Shown here: in pieces, positions 12,911 through 57,771 of the stretch
Layout: each line of letters opens with the position of its first letter
Position numbering within the stretch: position 1 is the stretch's first letter
Assembly: GCA_029465975.1 (NCBI GenBank)
Contig: CM055754.1
Coordinates: 5,301,604-5,365,603 of the forward strand
DNA length: 64,000 nt
DNA from: Dallia pectoralis
Lineage: Eukaryota > Chordata > Actinopteri > Esociformes > Umbridae
Direction of reading: 5' to 3'
Made by a program: the position numbers and the translations under genes
The notes under the pieces: generated by a model
Told to the model about the DNA's origin: nothing
Database searches by the model: none
The model's input: the letters and a program-made list of their open reading frames with translations, nothing else

Positions 12911-14666
12911 AATCTCTTTCATATGTCTGACTTGTAAAATTATGACAATTTTAAAGGTCAGACCAAAGTAATTTAGCTCACTTTGTTCTGAACGCTGCGC
13001 AGACTGTCCTCACCTAAGTGCAATACCAAGATGAAATGTTCTTCTGCAACAAAAAAGTATAAAAACAGAATATGTTCTAGCCACGAATATTCCAAGAAAC
13101 TTGATAGCAACTAATTAGAATAAATGCTATGGCAGGTTCTTACCTTGACCCTCATTTGATACAGATATAATTCCCTTTACAGACTGGCTTGATCTGCTAC
13201 TGAGAGAACATTTTCAAAAAGGTATCTCTAAACATTCTTGAAAGAAATTTGAAAGAAATTAGCTTAGCCAGCTCAGGCACAAAAACTGAGCAGTCGTATC
13301 AACTGACATCAGGGAATGCTACAATCAGAATATCAGATTTCATACTGTCTATTTAATCATCAGACTATTCACTCATTCTGAAATTAGAAATGTACACAGT
13401 CAGTATTGTCTGAACAATCATGCTAAAAATGGCTAAACAAATACTAGATTTTTTTTTGGTCCAAACAGAGGATAATTTAACAGCTTTATTTGCGTGTGAA
13501 TGTCTGAAAATTACATTACATTTTTTTGTTTTTTTAGTGTTAATTTAATTCTCGACATTTCACAATGAGCTTGGCATTTCAGGTGTTGAGCAAGGCTTCA
13601 TAATTGAAAGAACATATTATTAATATTCTTCAGAAGCAGGAGTACCGGTAGACTAAATAAAACGAACATTTAACATGGAGTGAGCCCAATGTCTTATTTC
13701 TGAAAGTGAAAGTCCAGGCTCACTTTGATTTTAAATCAAAAAATTATGTATAAATAGTTTCCCAAATTATACAATGTTTAATTATTTCTCAAATAATAAA
13801 AAAAAAAATCAAAATTAAAATTAAGTGGTACCCAAAATATTGTTTTTGTAATTTTGAAGGTGGACTGCCAGATCTTGTTGAGTTGGGTGGATATAAACAC
13901 TGACCTGGGAGCTGTATTTAACTGGCAGGAGATTTTGACACAAAGTAAGGCTTTTAGCGTCCCAGCAGTGCTGTCAGGACTATGATATGTCTGGGAGTCT
14001 GGGCCCGTGTATTTAACAGAACGTAAAACCCCACATTAATAATTTATAGAGTATGATATGGGACAGGAATGTTTAATTGAGGATGGGATGTAATGTTGGC
14101 TAAATATATATATACAGATAGAATATATATTAATCGAGATGTATTCTTAAACCAGATTTCCAACACAAAAATATGCATAAAATGATGGCCAATTGTTATT
14201 TGAAAGAATCAACCTAACAGCAAACAACAAAACAATTGAAATATTTTTGCTTAAATGAAACCCCCAAGTGAATCGTACAAATGGCATCTTGGGTATAATT
14301 GAAACCAAAGACTTGCGTTACTTTTTTTTACTTTCGTGCTAAAGCTAGCTAACATTAGCTAGCCATGAGCTACAGAGGTATTTTCTAAATTGTGTTATTT
14401 TCCCCTAAAAAACATCTTAGGACATTTCATTACATTATGCATAACCAAAGTTATTAGCTAACTTTAAATTCAGCTGGTAAATTGAATGGTTGGAGCTAAA
14501 GTAGATATCTGGAGAGAATTGTTTTCCAGGGCAAAATACTGAAGAAAACTGTTTTCTACTAGTGGCAATATAGTTGAAGTTTGCCACAGATTCACAAGCA
14601 CTAAACGATTTGAACTTTCTGGCAATATTTTATAGCACACCGGTTCATTTATAGGAAGTTTTCCCT
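12911..14666. other. AT-rich intergenic DNA
   Basis: About 1.75 kb of AT-rich sequence without tandem arrays or readable coding blocks. It contains short homopolymer runs and a small duplication AAGCTAGCTAACATTAGCTA near 14343. Confidence 0.55.
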
Positions 14667-14724
14667 GAATTGTAGTACTGAATTGTAGTACTGAATTGTA
14701 GTACTGAATTGTAGTACTGAATTG
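14667..14724. repeat. 13-bp tandem repeat, 4.5 copies
   Basis: Tandem copies of TGAATTGTAGTAC, essentially identical. Confidence 0.95.
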
Positions 14725-14837
14725 ACAAAAGGAGAGAGACAACAAGGGAGACAAAGACAGAGAGAAAAAAAGAAAAAGAGGAAGGCAAAGAAAGAAAACG
14801 AGAGAGAGAGCAAAAGACACAAAATTGTAAGAGGAGG

Positions 14838-15122
14838 GAATGAGAAATAGACAGACAGGTCCAGATAAAGGAGAGAATGAGATACAGACAGACAGGTAAA
14901 GGAGAGAATGAGATACAGACAGACAGGTAAAGGAGAGAATGAGATACAGACAGACAGGTCCAGATAAAGGAGAGAATGAGATACAGACAGACAGGTAAAG
15001 GAGAGAATGAGATACAGACAGACAGGTCCAGATAAAGGAGAGAATGAGATACAGACAGACAGGTAAAGGTGGGAATGAGATACAGACAGACAGGTAAAGG
15101 AGAGAATGAGATACAGACAGAC
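14838..15122. repeat. 31/37-bp minisatellite
   Basis: About eight units containing GAGAGAATGAGATACAGACA and GACAGGTAAAG. Alternating units carry a six-base insertion (TCCAGA), giving a mixed 31/37-bp period. Confidence 0.92.
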
Positions 15123-15305
15123 AAGTACATTAGGCTTTGTATTGCCCTTCTCCAGCATATCCTCTGGGCGCAGAAACAGAGAGTGGTTGGCCACCAAAGT
15201 GCTATTGATCAGATTTTCTCCACCGCTGGAGAGCGTGTAAGTCATGACTTCCCTGAGGGATCTACGTAAGGGTATGTGTGTCTGGAAAGCTGAGATGTGC
15301 CGTGA

Positions 15306-15347
<42 letters not shown>

Positions 15348-17074
15348 CAACAAAAGCAGCTTGACAAGCCAACGACCTGCTGTGTCAACCCACTGAGCCT
15401 CTCCATAGCCCAGTGATTAGTCAGCGCGTTAGTTCACTCCTGTCAATATGGAAATACAGCCAGTGTCACCCAGGACACTTCGGAGGAGCTTTCACAGTCA
15501 ATCAGATCTCGGGAGGCGTCCCACTTTTTTTGTCCCAACGATATTTACAATCGCAACCCCGTCTAGGTGTCCCAAATGGGCATCTATTACCGGAACCCTA
15601 CCATAGATACCTCACCGCAAGTCAGCGACGATATTTATTCTAAAATATATACGTAGATATTCTGCCGTGAGAGTTTCGGATGTACAGTACAGTGCAGCCA
15701 GATGCGATTTTATCGTACATCTGTCTTTCAGATTTGAAGCGGGGGACTAGAGAGAACGAGAAGTACGGAAGAATCGATATGCAGTCATTTCCTTCACTTC
15801 TTTGTCAGTCACTGTTTGTGGAAGCTTTGTCCGTCCGGGCCTATTGATTGTGTATCGTGTGGCATGCAGCCCACATTTAAACTTTAGTGCTGTCATTAAT
15901 TTCCCACAATGCTAAACTAAAAGGGGAGGGGGAGGGGGAGGGGCCGCACTGGGATGTCACAAGTGTTTCTTTTTCGCCTCCAGGGTAGCCTTGAGCGCAG
16001 TTAGGGTTAGGAGATAAAATAGGATTTAATTGTTAATGTTATAGTCCACCAGAGGAAGCTAAAACTATACACTTTCAATATTTGGGCATTTTTTTATATT
16101 TATTTAGTGAAATCTAGATGAATTTCCCTTTTAATCTATAGGTTTGTTGTGAAAATAAATCAACAGCAAGTTATTAACATTTGCGTGTATATTTTACGCA
16201 TGATTCCTAATTAATGTGGCTGATTCAAATGCATTTTTAGACTCTTTTAGACAGATGTCAGTGTAACGACATCGTACAAAAATGCAATTAGAATTATTTA
16301 ATTTCTACGAAGACAATCCAACTAGCACGATGGAGTTGGGGAATGTGTCCATGACACCAGCTAAAAGAGAAGAAAACCACGTCAGGAGGTCCCCTGTGGA
16401 CAATTAGGACACGCCCCACCCATATGTCCCCACCCCCTTCCCAGCCAGCCTCTCTGTGGGTTCCAGCTCAGGGAAAGCTAATTGCATTAAACACAGATAA
16501 CGAGCTGCTTTGATGATCGATTAGAGAGGAAGTAGAAGATATGGAGCAGCGGTGTGTAAAGTGAGTCCTGACACTCAGTCACTTGACAGAAAGAGAGAGA
16601 GAGAGCGAGATAGAGATAGAGAGAGAAAGAGGGAGAGACAGCTACTGCTCTGGTTCTGGGGGTGAACCTATGACGAAAACATTTAAAAAATCCTTTTCGC
16701 ATCAGTGTGTGGACTACACTTTGGGAGTACATTAATGAGATTCTATTCGCTCTCTGGACATCCCGTGAATGTATGTGTGTGTGTGTGTGTGTGCATATTT
16801 ATTTATTTATTTCAACACACCATCTGGAGGGAAAGATTGCAGCTATTGATCAGCATGTACTGCAGAATAGTACAGATGCCGGGTCACCACGACATTTATC
16901 TGCACAATACAAAACTGGGAATGATACTGTGGGAAAATTGGCAGAAGAAAATATTGACGCAAATAATGGTGATGAACATCGCAAGGTCACGAGAATAACA
17001 TTCCTCCGTTTGTGTTGGACTGTTGGTTTCAGGTGTCATGTCCGATGTCTAAACTGTCATATATAAACTCCTTT
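15123..17074. other. Intergenic DNA
   Basis: No gene recognised. A CA tract is at 15309-15345 and a short TG tract at about 16778-16793. Block 16809-17000 has open frames in two phases (for example GKIAAIDQHVLQNSTDAG) that I could not match to any family. It directly precedes a reverse-transcriptase relic and may be part of the same decayed element. Confidence 0.5.
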
Positions 17075-17460
17075 GATCGACTGCAGAGAGCCAACCGATC
17101 TGTGGACGACACTATGATCGTAGGCCTACAAAACATTCTCTAACACAGCAAGGATATTGTTTGACGCTGCATGCAACTAATTAATTCTACAAAATAATTC
17201 AAGAAAGGCTCAACGGATAACTGATTACTGATTTCCTGACAAACCGGACTCAATGTATAAAGATGGCCATCCCTGATTACAGGAGTACCACAAGGATGCA
17301 TGCTCTCCCCACTCAGAATGTTCTCATCACTCATCACAACATTATACCACAGAAAAAAGAGCCCTGAATACTTAACCAACCGGTTGTCACGAAAATCCAT
17401 GTGGTGTAGTTCAGTAGAAGCCAATTGCAGAGCTGAAAAACACTGATCGGACAAAAAATA
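17075..17460 (+). mobile_element. Non-LTR retrotransposon reverse-transcriptase relic
   Basis: Frame-broken coding traces on the plus strand: LQRANRSVDD at 17081-17111, then DFLTNRTQ near 17230-17255, then GVPQGCMLSPL (GGAGTACCACAAGGATGCAT) near 17281-17315. These are in the order found in the RT domain of jockey/Rex-type fish LINEs, where a (S/T)GxPQGCxLSPL motif follows the LTNRTQ segment. The YADD-type catalytic motif is not intact. Family assignment below the LINE level is tentative. Confidence 0.65.
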
Positions 17461-18029
17461 TAAGCGATACTTGTAAACAAAATTGCGCTGTCAAGCGACT
17501 TCCTAACATATTACAAACACAGCAACATTGACCACCAACACTCACCAACAGATACGTACATGATATAAAAATAATGAATGACAAAGTGGTGACATTTCCC
17601 ATTTACTTAAATACCAACCTGATCACCCTGGTTACCACTAATTATGCCCAGCTGTGCTCATTAACTAACACCCTACTCACCAAACAGGAACTACAATGTG
17701 TGCACCTACTATACTGTCCAGAGGAAACAAAAACCCTCCCCACTCATTACACCGGTACATTTTTGTTATTATCTATCTAATGAAATTATGAAATATAGTA
17801 TTATATTTCAAAGTGCTGTAGTCCAAGTTTTTGGAATGATGTGGACACTTTGTATATTGTGTATTCTGTGTCTATAATATAGTAGCCTAGTTTTTTACTA
17901 ACAGCCCCAAGTATCACTGAAAATATTTGTAAATTACTTAATGGTGAAAAAGTGCTGTGATTTCAACGCCCTTTAGAAAAGTGTCCTGAGTCGAATAATA
18001 CAACAACTACAATATGTTTAACATTTTAG

Positions 18030-18032
<3 letters not shown>

Positions 18033-18089
<57 letters not shown>

Positions 18090-18216
18090 CAAATAAAAGC
18101 ACACACACACACTCGGAACACGCATACATATACACACACACACACACGGATACAAATAAAAGCACACACACACACACTCAGAACACGCATACATATACAC
18201 ACACACACACACACAT
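18033..18216. repeat. CA microsatellite with a duplicated composite unit
   Basis: A pure (CA)n run (18033-18086) is followed by two copies of a roughly 66-bp composite: AAATAAAAGC, a CA tract, a GAACACGCATACATATA segment, and another CA tract. The second-order duplication is clear. Confidence 0.95.
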
Positions 18217-19179
18217 TACAAGGGCATCTTATCTCTCTCTGTTTCCAAGGCTACAGGAAAATACATTTCTGTGATTATCCAGATTAGATGGTTCAGCAGA
18301 TAGGTTTTAGCACTGTCGTCCTCAATTCATCTGATTGAGCAGTGGGGAAAAACAGGTACGCCGTGACTGGGTCTTCATGCTACAGAAGGCACATACAACT
18401 TCACCAGAATAATTCCATAAACTATATACTTATAACAGATTTTTTTGGTAGCAATCTATATACATCCTCAAAGTTCAGCTCCGGCCAGAATGGCATTGTT
18501 TTTAGAGGTGTTAACAACACAGTGGGTGCTGTATTTGGGTCACAAGTGCCTTACATTTGCAGGTTGTTAACATACCTTTGTTGTTCGTTTCTCATCGAAA
18601 CAATTATGGCCTTGAAAAGTAGAACTTTTAACGGCCTGTGCTGTGCACAAGCTCCATATAATTGCCTGTGCTAGCCACAATGTTTTGCCCGCCAGGGTGT
18701 CAGAGTGACCATGTGACTGAAAACTATAAATAGCAGCACTGAATTTGAATAAACAAGATGGCGGATGGAAGTACAGGCTACATCGTCACTGTTTATTGTT
18801 CAGATGTGCAATGTCTAAATCCCCGAAAAGTATCTCCGAAATATTGCGAGAGTTTGCCAACCTCTTACCTCTTAGCGACGACTTAGTGACGACAGTGACA
18901 ACGCAGCAACCACCACCTTGAGCTGCTGAAGTGGGCACTCCAAGCCCAAGAACCCGTCCAACCAAAACACAATTAGTTCTACGTTCGTTCTTATTTAGTA
19001 ACTTTATATATGCGTGATAGTACTGTATTTCAGGTTGTGTTTTTGATTTTTACCTTTAAAGGGAAACCGAAGAAACGTTTTGACAGGAAGGGATCTGACA
19101 GACCCAAAACCACAACAAAATCAGAAGACAAGTTCTGAGATTCCACAGCTTGCGTGTGCGTGACAGGCAGCTCACAGGA
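18217..19179. other. Intergenic DNA
   Basis: No gene recognised. Around 18720-18960 the sequence is less AT-rich and has a TATA-like ATAAATAG followed by AACAAGATGGCGGATGG. The open frame there breaks quickly. Confidence 0.45.
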
Positions 19180-19790
19180 CAACAGCATCAAGCACAGCTT
19201 TGCACTGGCGGAAGTAAGCAATTCTCAGTTTCAATTGTGAAGAGAAGACTTGTAGCTGCTGGTTTGACAGGTTGAGTGGCTGTAAGAAAGACGGCAAAAT
19301 AAGATCTGAGTGTCAAAAAACCTGCCTGGGCCATAAAGCACTGGAAGGAGGTTTGATGGGCCAGGAAATCAATATTTCAAACGACGCGGGGTTTTTGTTT
19401 GCCGTCGAGTAGGCAGAAGAACGGTTCCTTAGAGTAGGAGACCAACTGTCAAACATGGAAGAGGGAGTATGATGGCCTGATGTTCTTACTGGATCTAGAC
19501 TCACTAACTTGCATGGGCTGAGTGACGGTGGGAACCACAAACGGCCTCTGGTGTACGTCTAGTCAGTCAGGGGTTCATCCTACATACGAGATAATAATTC
19601 AAGTCATGAAATGGCCAGCATTGTATCTAGACTTAAATACCAATGAGCTGGTTTCCAATGAACTTGGCAGAAGGGCGAAAGCAAAACAACCTACGAGCGG
19701 CACACATTTGTGGAAACCGACCGAAACAGCATTTGGAAGAGCTTTCCCGACTAAAATTCGATTTTCATTGTAAAAAAAACCGCAAGGATT
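19180..19790 (+). mobile_element. Tc1-like transposase relic
   Basis: A degenerate transposase gene on the plus strand, with stops and frameshifts. Traces in order are VSIVKRRLVAAGLTG (about 19225-19270), the KHWKEV segment, LPSSRQKNGSLE, ETNCQTWKREYDGL, then WPALYLDLNTNELV (about 19612-19656; the family has WPAQSPDLNPIELVW) and KAKQPTSGTHLWK. This is a second, different Tc1-like lineage from the copies at 9.9 and 26.8 kb. It is not functional. Confidence 0.8.
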
Positions 19791-20127
19791 GCGTTCGGCT
19801 GTTACTTCTGCTAAATGTGACTTATTCATAGAAATGTGGACATGATTATTTATTTGTTGTCTCCAATTGTTTATTTGTTCTATGCTTTAATTTCAGAGCA
19901 CATAAACACATTAAACCGTGTGAATTTCAACAACAGAAAATAAACATTTTTCTCTGATGCAGCCGCCCTCACACAAACTCTCTCTCACACACACACACAC
20001 ACACAATACATGACCTGACGAAAAACAGACTGTCAGCTGTGAAATTGCTTTAACCAACAACCGCCAGTGAGTGCTGAAGACAGGAAAGTCACTGAGGCAT
20101 GTTGACAGGCAGGAGTTTCCCACCTCA

Positions 20128-20162
<35 letters not shown>

Positions 20163-21812
20163 GTAGGAGGGAAAACACACTCCTCACCTGATTGGCCTAA
20201 TATCGCTGCTAGGTCGAATCTGTTCTGAAATTAAATCTCCTGACAAGCTGCTTACAATAACACAGCAGAGATAGCAGATTAAATCAGGCATTACGGCCTC
20301 TGATCGCCTGGCATCTTGATTGCACTTTTATAGCGCAGGTAGTTCTGTGTCTTTAATGATATTTTTATTAGACTAATATGATATGGATAAGAGGATGGAT
20401 TCGAGAAAATAATGACATTGACGTAATCCTATGGATGAAAAATGAACATCTAAGTTAAACAGTCAGTCTCCAGAAGTGGGATTTAACAACTGCAAATATT
20501 TAGATACCTAATTGTTCTGTAATTCCGCAACAAGGTCCACCTATTCAGAAGAAAATATTACATATTCTATGGAAGTGTGATATATAGAGTGCACACTGAA
20601 ATAAGCACCCTAAGTAAATATGTTCAAAATGGGCAGTGAAATAACGAAAATAAAAACAACTTAAAAAACGTGTATTGTTTATCTTCTTGCCCATTAATTC
20701 AGAATATTAGCAAAAGTATAACATTTAGAAATGTTCCTAAAACAACCAGTTTCCTCAAATATGCATAATTATAAATTACATAAAATATGTTAATAAAAAA
20801 CAGCAAGGATTAACCGCAAAGAAAAGACAGTGCTCACATTTAGTAAGAGTGGCAACATCAGCAGAGGTAACCGTATGGACCTAATATATAACCATTTCTA
20901 ACAGAAATCACTGCTAACTGCCACGCCTAATTCATATTAACTGCTACATAAACTAGCATACAGAAAATAGTGGTTGTAGTCATGAACTTTTTTAGCTGTG
21001 AAGAAATGTATTGATGATATAGACATTCATTGACATCCAGACAAGCGTCATTCTCAGGTACTCACTTTAGCTTTACTTTACACTCCAAAAAAAATAAAAA
21101 CGGCTAACTTTCCTGTCCCTATTGGTAATTACATTTCCAGTTAGAAGACTTTTGTGTTCCACCTTAAACCGTCTGTGGAAAAGGGCATCTTTGGCGCGCA
21201 CGTTTTAATGGCATTAACAGGTGTTTCGGCTGAGGCGCACTGACCTTTTTACAACACCCATTGCGCCAATGTGCTTCTAACCATCCCAGATAAATAAAAC
21301 GCCACCGATGGCTTCAGTAACAAGGCCCTCTAATCACCTCCTCTCAACCAGTCATGATCCCTGCGTGTTTGCGTTCTAAATCGCACCCCGTTTCCTGCGT
21401 AGTGCACTTGTTCTGCATAGCCGTACTGGACCCGGTCAAAAGTAGTGCAGTATATAAACAGAGGCTGCCGTTTGGAATGCAGACAGTAGCTCTGATTACA
21501 ATGGACCTCTTGCTCGTTTAATCACAGCAAACTAGACAACTACAAACAACCAGTGAAGTGAAGAGACGAGGCGATAAACACACATGCGTAAGACGCGTTT
21601 CAAAGATATCTGGGAGGCTGAGTGGACTAGAACGTTGGGAGGGAGGAAGAGGAGGGAGATTTAGTACATGAGATGGATGCCGGAGGAGGGAGTGAGAGAG
21701 AGGGAGGGGTTAGATAATGAAGAGAGAATATTACAGTGGTGCTCTGAGACAGAAAAAGGGATAAAGACAGAGACAGAGAGAGACTGAGAGAGAGAGAGAG
21801 AGACAGAGAGAG

Positions 21813-21855
<43 letters not shown>

Positions 21856-21971
21856 CAGACAGCAGAGGAGAGACAGTGAAAAGCACTATTACTTGGTAAA
21901 TTAGTGTTGGCAGCACCAGGCAAATCATCTGGATAGTGATGGGTGGTTCTCTCTTGGTGTTCAGACACACG

Positions 21972-22003
<32 letters not shown>

Positions 22004-24189
22004 CACACCATTTCTCTGTACCTTACCTTCACGGGGCTTTGTCACCAGGACCTGAGGAGAGAGATGCGGAGGACTGATATACTGGCTCCAAACCAGGGAC
22101 ATACGGCAAGCAAGAAGAGACGCACCAATTGGGTGGAAAGGTTAAGGCTATCTGTTGTTTATAACAGGAGTATTGTTCAGTTGTATTTACTGTCAATGAC
22201 AGTATTACAATAAGCTTTCTGTCTGCATCACACACGCTGTGTTAACCGAAAGCAACTCTCAACATGATGTTGTCAACTATATCTCAAATCAAATTAGGTT
22301 GACGCAGCAATGTATTTATGTGGGGTGTATTAGTTATCATAACATGTGGAGAGACTATTCTTGTTTTGTTTCAAAGTAGTATATTGGAAACAAAAGCTAT
22401 CCAAAGGCTAAAAAAGACAAAATAAAAAAACTATAAACAACAAAAACACACCAAGTCACTGTTGATTTATTGATTGAATATACACTTTCTCGAAAGTTTA
22501 CACATGGCATGACATATTTTGGATTTTAACGTGATTAAACATGAGATTTAGATGGATTTATTAGATTTTTTCGCCATGGATTATTTGAATAAGAAAATAC
22601 TGTGAAAATTAAAATAAATAAAAGCTATAAAACAAACCATTAACTGTATAAGAATGTACACAGTTAGGTCAATAGTATAACCTTAGTGAGCAATTAAATC
22701 CAAATTACTGTTTAAATAAATCTCACACACATCTGGACCTACCTATTAATTAATGAACGCTCACTTCAGGTAAAAGTGCTAAGTTCAATACATCAAACAC
22801 AAACGATACTACCCAACTGTGGGAAGTCCCAGAGACAGATTAAAAGATATTAACCTTGAAATCAAACAAGTCGCCATGGTTTCAGACCAACAGAAACAAT
22901 GAAAGTAATTACATGACTTCTAAAGACAACTAGTTTTAGTAGTCATAGTAAAGGGGGTAAAGACTTAAACACCATGACGAACATGATGATTGGAACTGTT
23001 TAATAAACTACAATATGCAAAACAGCTTAGCCGACCATTTGTGGTGTTGATAAATTATATTTAATCACTCAAGAACAGGTAGTCTGGATTCCTATGGCAA
23101 ATACGGATTTTTGACGAAGTCGGTCACATACAGAAATATTTTTAAGAATCCATTTTTGGTTCAGGTTTTATGTATTTTATTGCAATAAACAATATAATAT
23201 CCTTTTTAAGTTAATATTCATTCAAACCTGACGCTTTCGTTTTCAGTTTAGAAACGTTCACGGTAAAGTATAATGTTGATCTAACATAATAAACATAAGA
23301 TAATAAAAAGGGATATACGTTTCATTTGTTCAAAATAATATAATAAAATTTCCCAGATATGAAAACGATATTTTGCAACGGGAACAAGGATTGCCTACGC
23401 TGTATTTTATTTAAATCCCTGACCTAATATCTGGACCAGGAGATTAGAGTCTATGCTTAAACCTTCCATCATCAGATGGGATATAATTGAATCCAATTAA
23501 TAATTGAAACCTCTTATATTCCAGTCACCCTCGTTTTCACTAACCACAACTGGTCCATGGATCCCAATTCCGCCGGAAGCAACACAAACACAACCGGAAC
23601 TAATTCCAGCTTGCCTGACTTGACACTGAAAACCATCATCTCAACGATGACCGTGCAATCCAAAAACTGCTAAATATTACGCATTTCTGGACATGCAACA
23701 TTTTGCAATTATGCAATTTGCTGGCTGTAATCCATATGGGAAAACTAATAAGCACTCTTGACTCCTGGTATGAGTGTGTGTGTGTGTGTTAGCAGAGATT
23801 GCTGGAGGACTTACAGCATTTGATGCTGTAAATGAGAGGGACACGGGTCTCAGCAGTTTTCAATTTCACACACACACACACACAGACACACACGCGCACA
23901 CAGACACACATGCGCACACAAGCACACACACATGCGCGCGCACACACACAGACACACACACTGTGAGCACTTTTGAGTGTCCTCACATGGAAATAAATGT
24001 GTCTTAGGAACATGCAACAAGTCTCTGGCAGCAGACCATGCATTGTGGCTGGTTTCAGCCATGGCTTTTAGGCAGCAGGCAGCATCTGCAGGACAAAGAT
24101 AATAGAAAGGACATAGACCATCGCCAACTATGTTTTGGTAGCTCAAAGACCAGAGCATGGCTGGAAACTAAATGACTGCATGTTGTTGC
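19791..24189. other. Intergenic DNA between repeats and the ADCK1 3' end
   Basis: Mostly AT-rich single-copy sequence. Tandem tracts are CA at 19986-20004, 20131-20160, 21964-22007 and 23867-23959, and GA at 21757-21849. The stretch 22210-23760 is strongly AT-rich with no array. No coding exon is supported. Confidence 0.55.
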
Positions 24190-25284
24190 AATTTTATTTT
24201 ATTACAGATGACACAATAAAAGCGACAGACTCAGTTCAGTATTGATTTGACTATTTCTAACCCCCAATTAAAGCAATATGTAAATAATCCCCATGGCCTG
24301 TAGCAAACTCTTTTCCAATATATACTTATGAACAAAAAGAAAACCACGAAGGAAAACATATTCAAGGACTACAAAAAATAAAATGTCACTGAGTTTTAGT
24401 TAAATAATGGCATTAGCAATGCTACATACATACTTTCTTGGTACATTGACAATGGTTCAGGCGCAATAAAATCACAGTAAAATAATAGCGTGGGAGTTTT
24501 GCTGAAACGTATTGGAGGCCGATCTGTCCTGGAGGCGGGAAATTCCTATGATTTGTTGACTGAATGGAATATTCTGGAAGGCTTGTGACCAGGGTCACTG
24601 CTGGTCCCTAAACTGAACAGCCTTACATCTTGCTTTAATTGTTTTACATTGAAACCTGATTTTAAGAAAGTGACTTTAATGTAAGCTCCGCCCTCTGCTT
24701 TGAGTGAGTCACATACATTTCTTCGTTCAGGGCGGATCTGCCTCGCGTACGTTAGAGTTAGTCAAATTCCTAAGTCAAAAATATAACACATTAAGGCCAA
24801 TACAAGTTAATAAAAATGAGCGTAGCTGCTTTCGAAGAGCTTAAAAACAAAAGAGAGAATAAAGGAAGAGCGGAGAGGGGAATAAAGTCCACATATGAAT
24901 ACAGTACTGAGATGGCTAACGTGTGTGAACAGAGTGACAGCAGTTGTCGCCTTTTATATGCGATCTGTGTCTTTGACAGCACAATCAACAATGGCTATTA
25001 TGTTTTCATGTTATACACATCTCCCGACACAGTCGTAAAAAAAAAACGTCTTGACCAAAATGGCTCTGTCCCTGAATGTACCTTTTTTATCCAATATACC
25101 CGTAGCAGTATTGGACACTACAGCCAGGTAATATTATTTATACGTTTTCTGTATTTTCTGTGTTTGCACGTGACATGTAGTCGTCATCGGTCATGTGTTC
25201 GTATGGAATGCACTGTGTGAGAGTCTGCTTCTGTGTTGTTTTAGCATGGCTGTTGCAGCAGTGTGTAAAATAAAAACAGTCGAG
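24190..25284 (-). other. Probable 3' untranslated region of ADCK1
   Basis: The sequence just past the TAA stop is moderately AT-rich, with no array and no further minus-strand coding signal. Overlapping AATAAA signals read on the minus strand at 24193-24203; ATTAAA variants lie nearer at 24675-24680 and 24634-24639. The end of the transcript is therefore uncertain. A plus-strand open frame of 134 codons (24816-25220) lies antisense here, but I see no family resemblance in it. Confidence 0.45.
24193..24203 (-). promoter_or_regulatory. Candidate ADCK1 polyadenylation signal
   Basis: Two overlapping AATAAA hexamers read on the minus strand, 1.1 kb past the ADCK1 stop. They are the first canonical hexamers I find downstream. 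ATTAAA variants closer to the stop could be used instead. Confidence 0.35.
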
Positions 25285-56173
<30,889 letters not shown>

Positions 56174-56542
56174 CTGGAGATAAGAGAGAGATAAGAGAGA
56201 GTTAGAGGGGAGGGCGCTCATTCCGGGACGTGTGTGTGTGTGTGCATGTGTATATTACCGTTCATCCGTATGAGCATGTAGCTGCGTGTGTGTGTATGTG
56301 TGTGTGTGTCAAGTCGACTCCTGCGTATCAATCAGTGAGTTGGGGCTTTGCTGCATGACTGGCCTTTTCTAATGGAGCCTCAGAAACAACAGCAATCCAT
56401 CTGCCCCTTCACAGGGCATGCTACAGGCCACATCTCTCTCATCACCACCCAGCTCTCCGTTTCATATGGGTAACAAATATAGATAATACATTCTGTATAT
56501 ATTCTCTACACATCCCACTGTTCCATCACTTCCTTCAGCCCC

Positions 56543-56578
<36 letters not shown>

Positions 56579-57214
56579 TTAGGGAATAAACCTGATTCTG
56601 ACTACATAGCAGGTTTACGTTAGAAAGAGCATGCATTTAATATTTGTGTGGCTAAGATTAATGAACCAGTCACACACATTGTCCATTACCCAACTACACA
56701 GACTGATTGCATTACATTTCTCTTTTGTCAGTTCAGTGGAACTTAGTTGATAGAGCGTTGGCCGATTTAACTAATGCCGATTTGAATGTCACTGAGAGGA
56801 AAAAAAAGTTTGTAACTGGCATCACATTTATCGGTAACGACGTTTGAATTATTTAGCTGGTTGGAATTCTTTGTAATCTGTTTTCCTCTCACTCACTTAT
56901 ACAGCGCACACAGCTCATGTTATATTATTTATTTCAGCTCTAGTGTGTGCGGGACAATCAAGATTGTGAGCAGAGTGAACGCGGCCAGCCAAACAGGCGG
57001 CGAGCGGGCAGAAAACGGGCAGGGGAGCGGGCAGAGACAGGCCCGGGCTGGAGGCCAGGTTCTGTTTATACCGCGGGTTGCCAGGCGAGTTCAGAAACCT
57101 GCGCCAAAGGACAGTCGACAGCGACAGGGTAAAAATGGGCACTCCCGGTAAACCTGGGTCTGACGAGTCCCCTCCTATTAAGGTGGGGGGAAACCCCTCC
57201 CTGTATGCACACAT

Positions 57215-57263
<49 letters not shown>

Positions 57264-57736
57264 ATGGGTTTCTGGCACATGAAACATCAACCTACCTTCT
57301 GACCAGCCCAATAGCAGATGGGTAAAAAATCTGTAAGACGAGAACCTCAGAAACCGTTCTCTGAAATTCTCTTCATGACCGTTACATGGGCGCTCAAGTT
57401 CCGGGCGTTTCAATGAACGTCTGCTATTTTAAATAATGGCCATTTTGTCCTTCGTTAATATCACTGACCCCCCCGTTTAGTATCAGTGGGGTTAGTAATT
57501 AGTGAAGGGGGATGTGAAGGTTAAGCAGCGCCAGGCCTTTGGGAGAGGCCTCGTTAGGAAACACAGTCCCTGCTAGCGTGTGCATAAAGCCCTCCCCCCA
57601 TGTGTCACATTAAATACGATCCCCCACTGAGCCACTCTATTGTACTGTAATAGCCAGTGTGATTCTCTGTTAACATAATAAGGTGTCACAGGCAATATGC
57701 TCCCCCACCGCCTCGTGGCTTTAGGCCACAGCCATG

Positions 57737-57771
<35 letters not shown>

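Noticed and set aside
1..24000. Search for neurexin-3 or other neighbour exons
   Set aside because: No recognisable laminin-G or EGF coding block or other family signature; synteny alone is not evidence for a feature.
24816..25220. 134-codon plus-strand open frame antisense to the ADCK1 3' UTR
   Set aside because: No recognised family, ordinary length for chance in this composition, and no splice or polyadenylation support.
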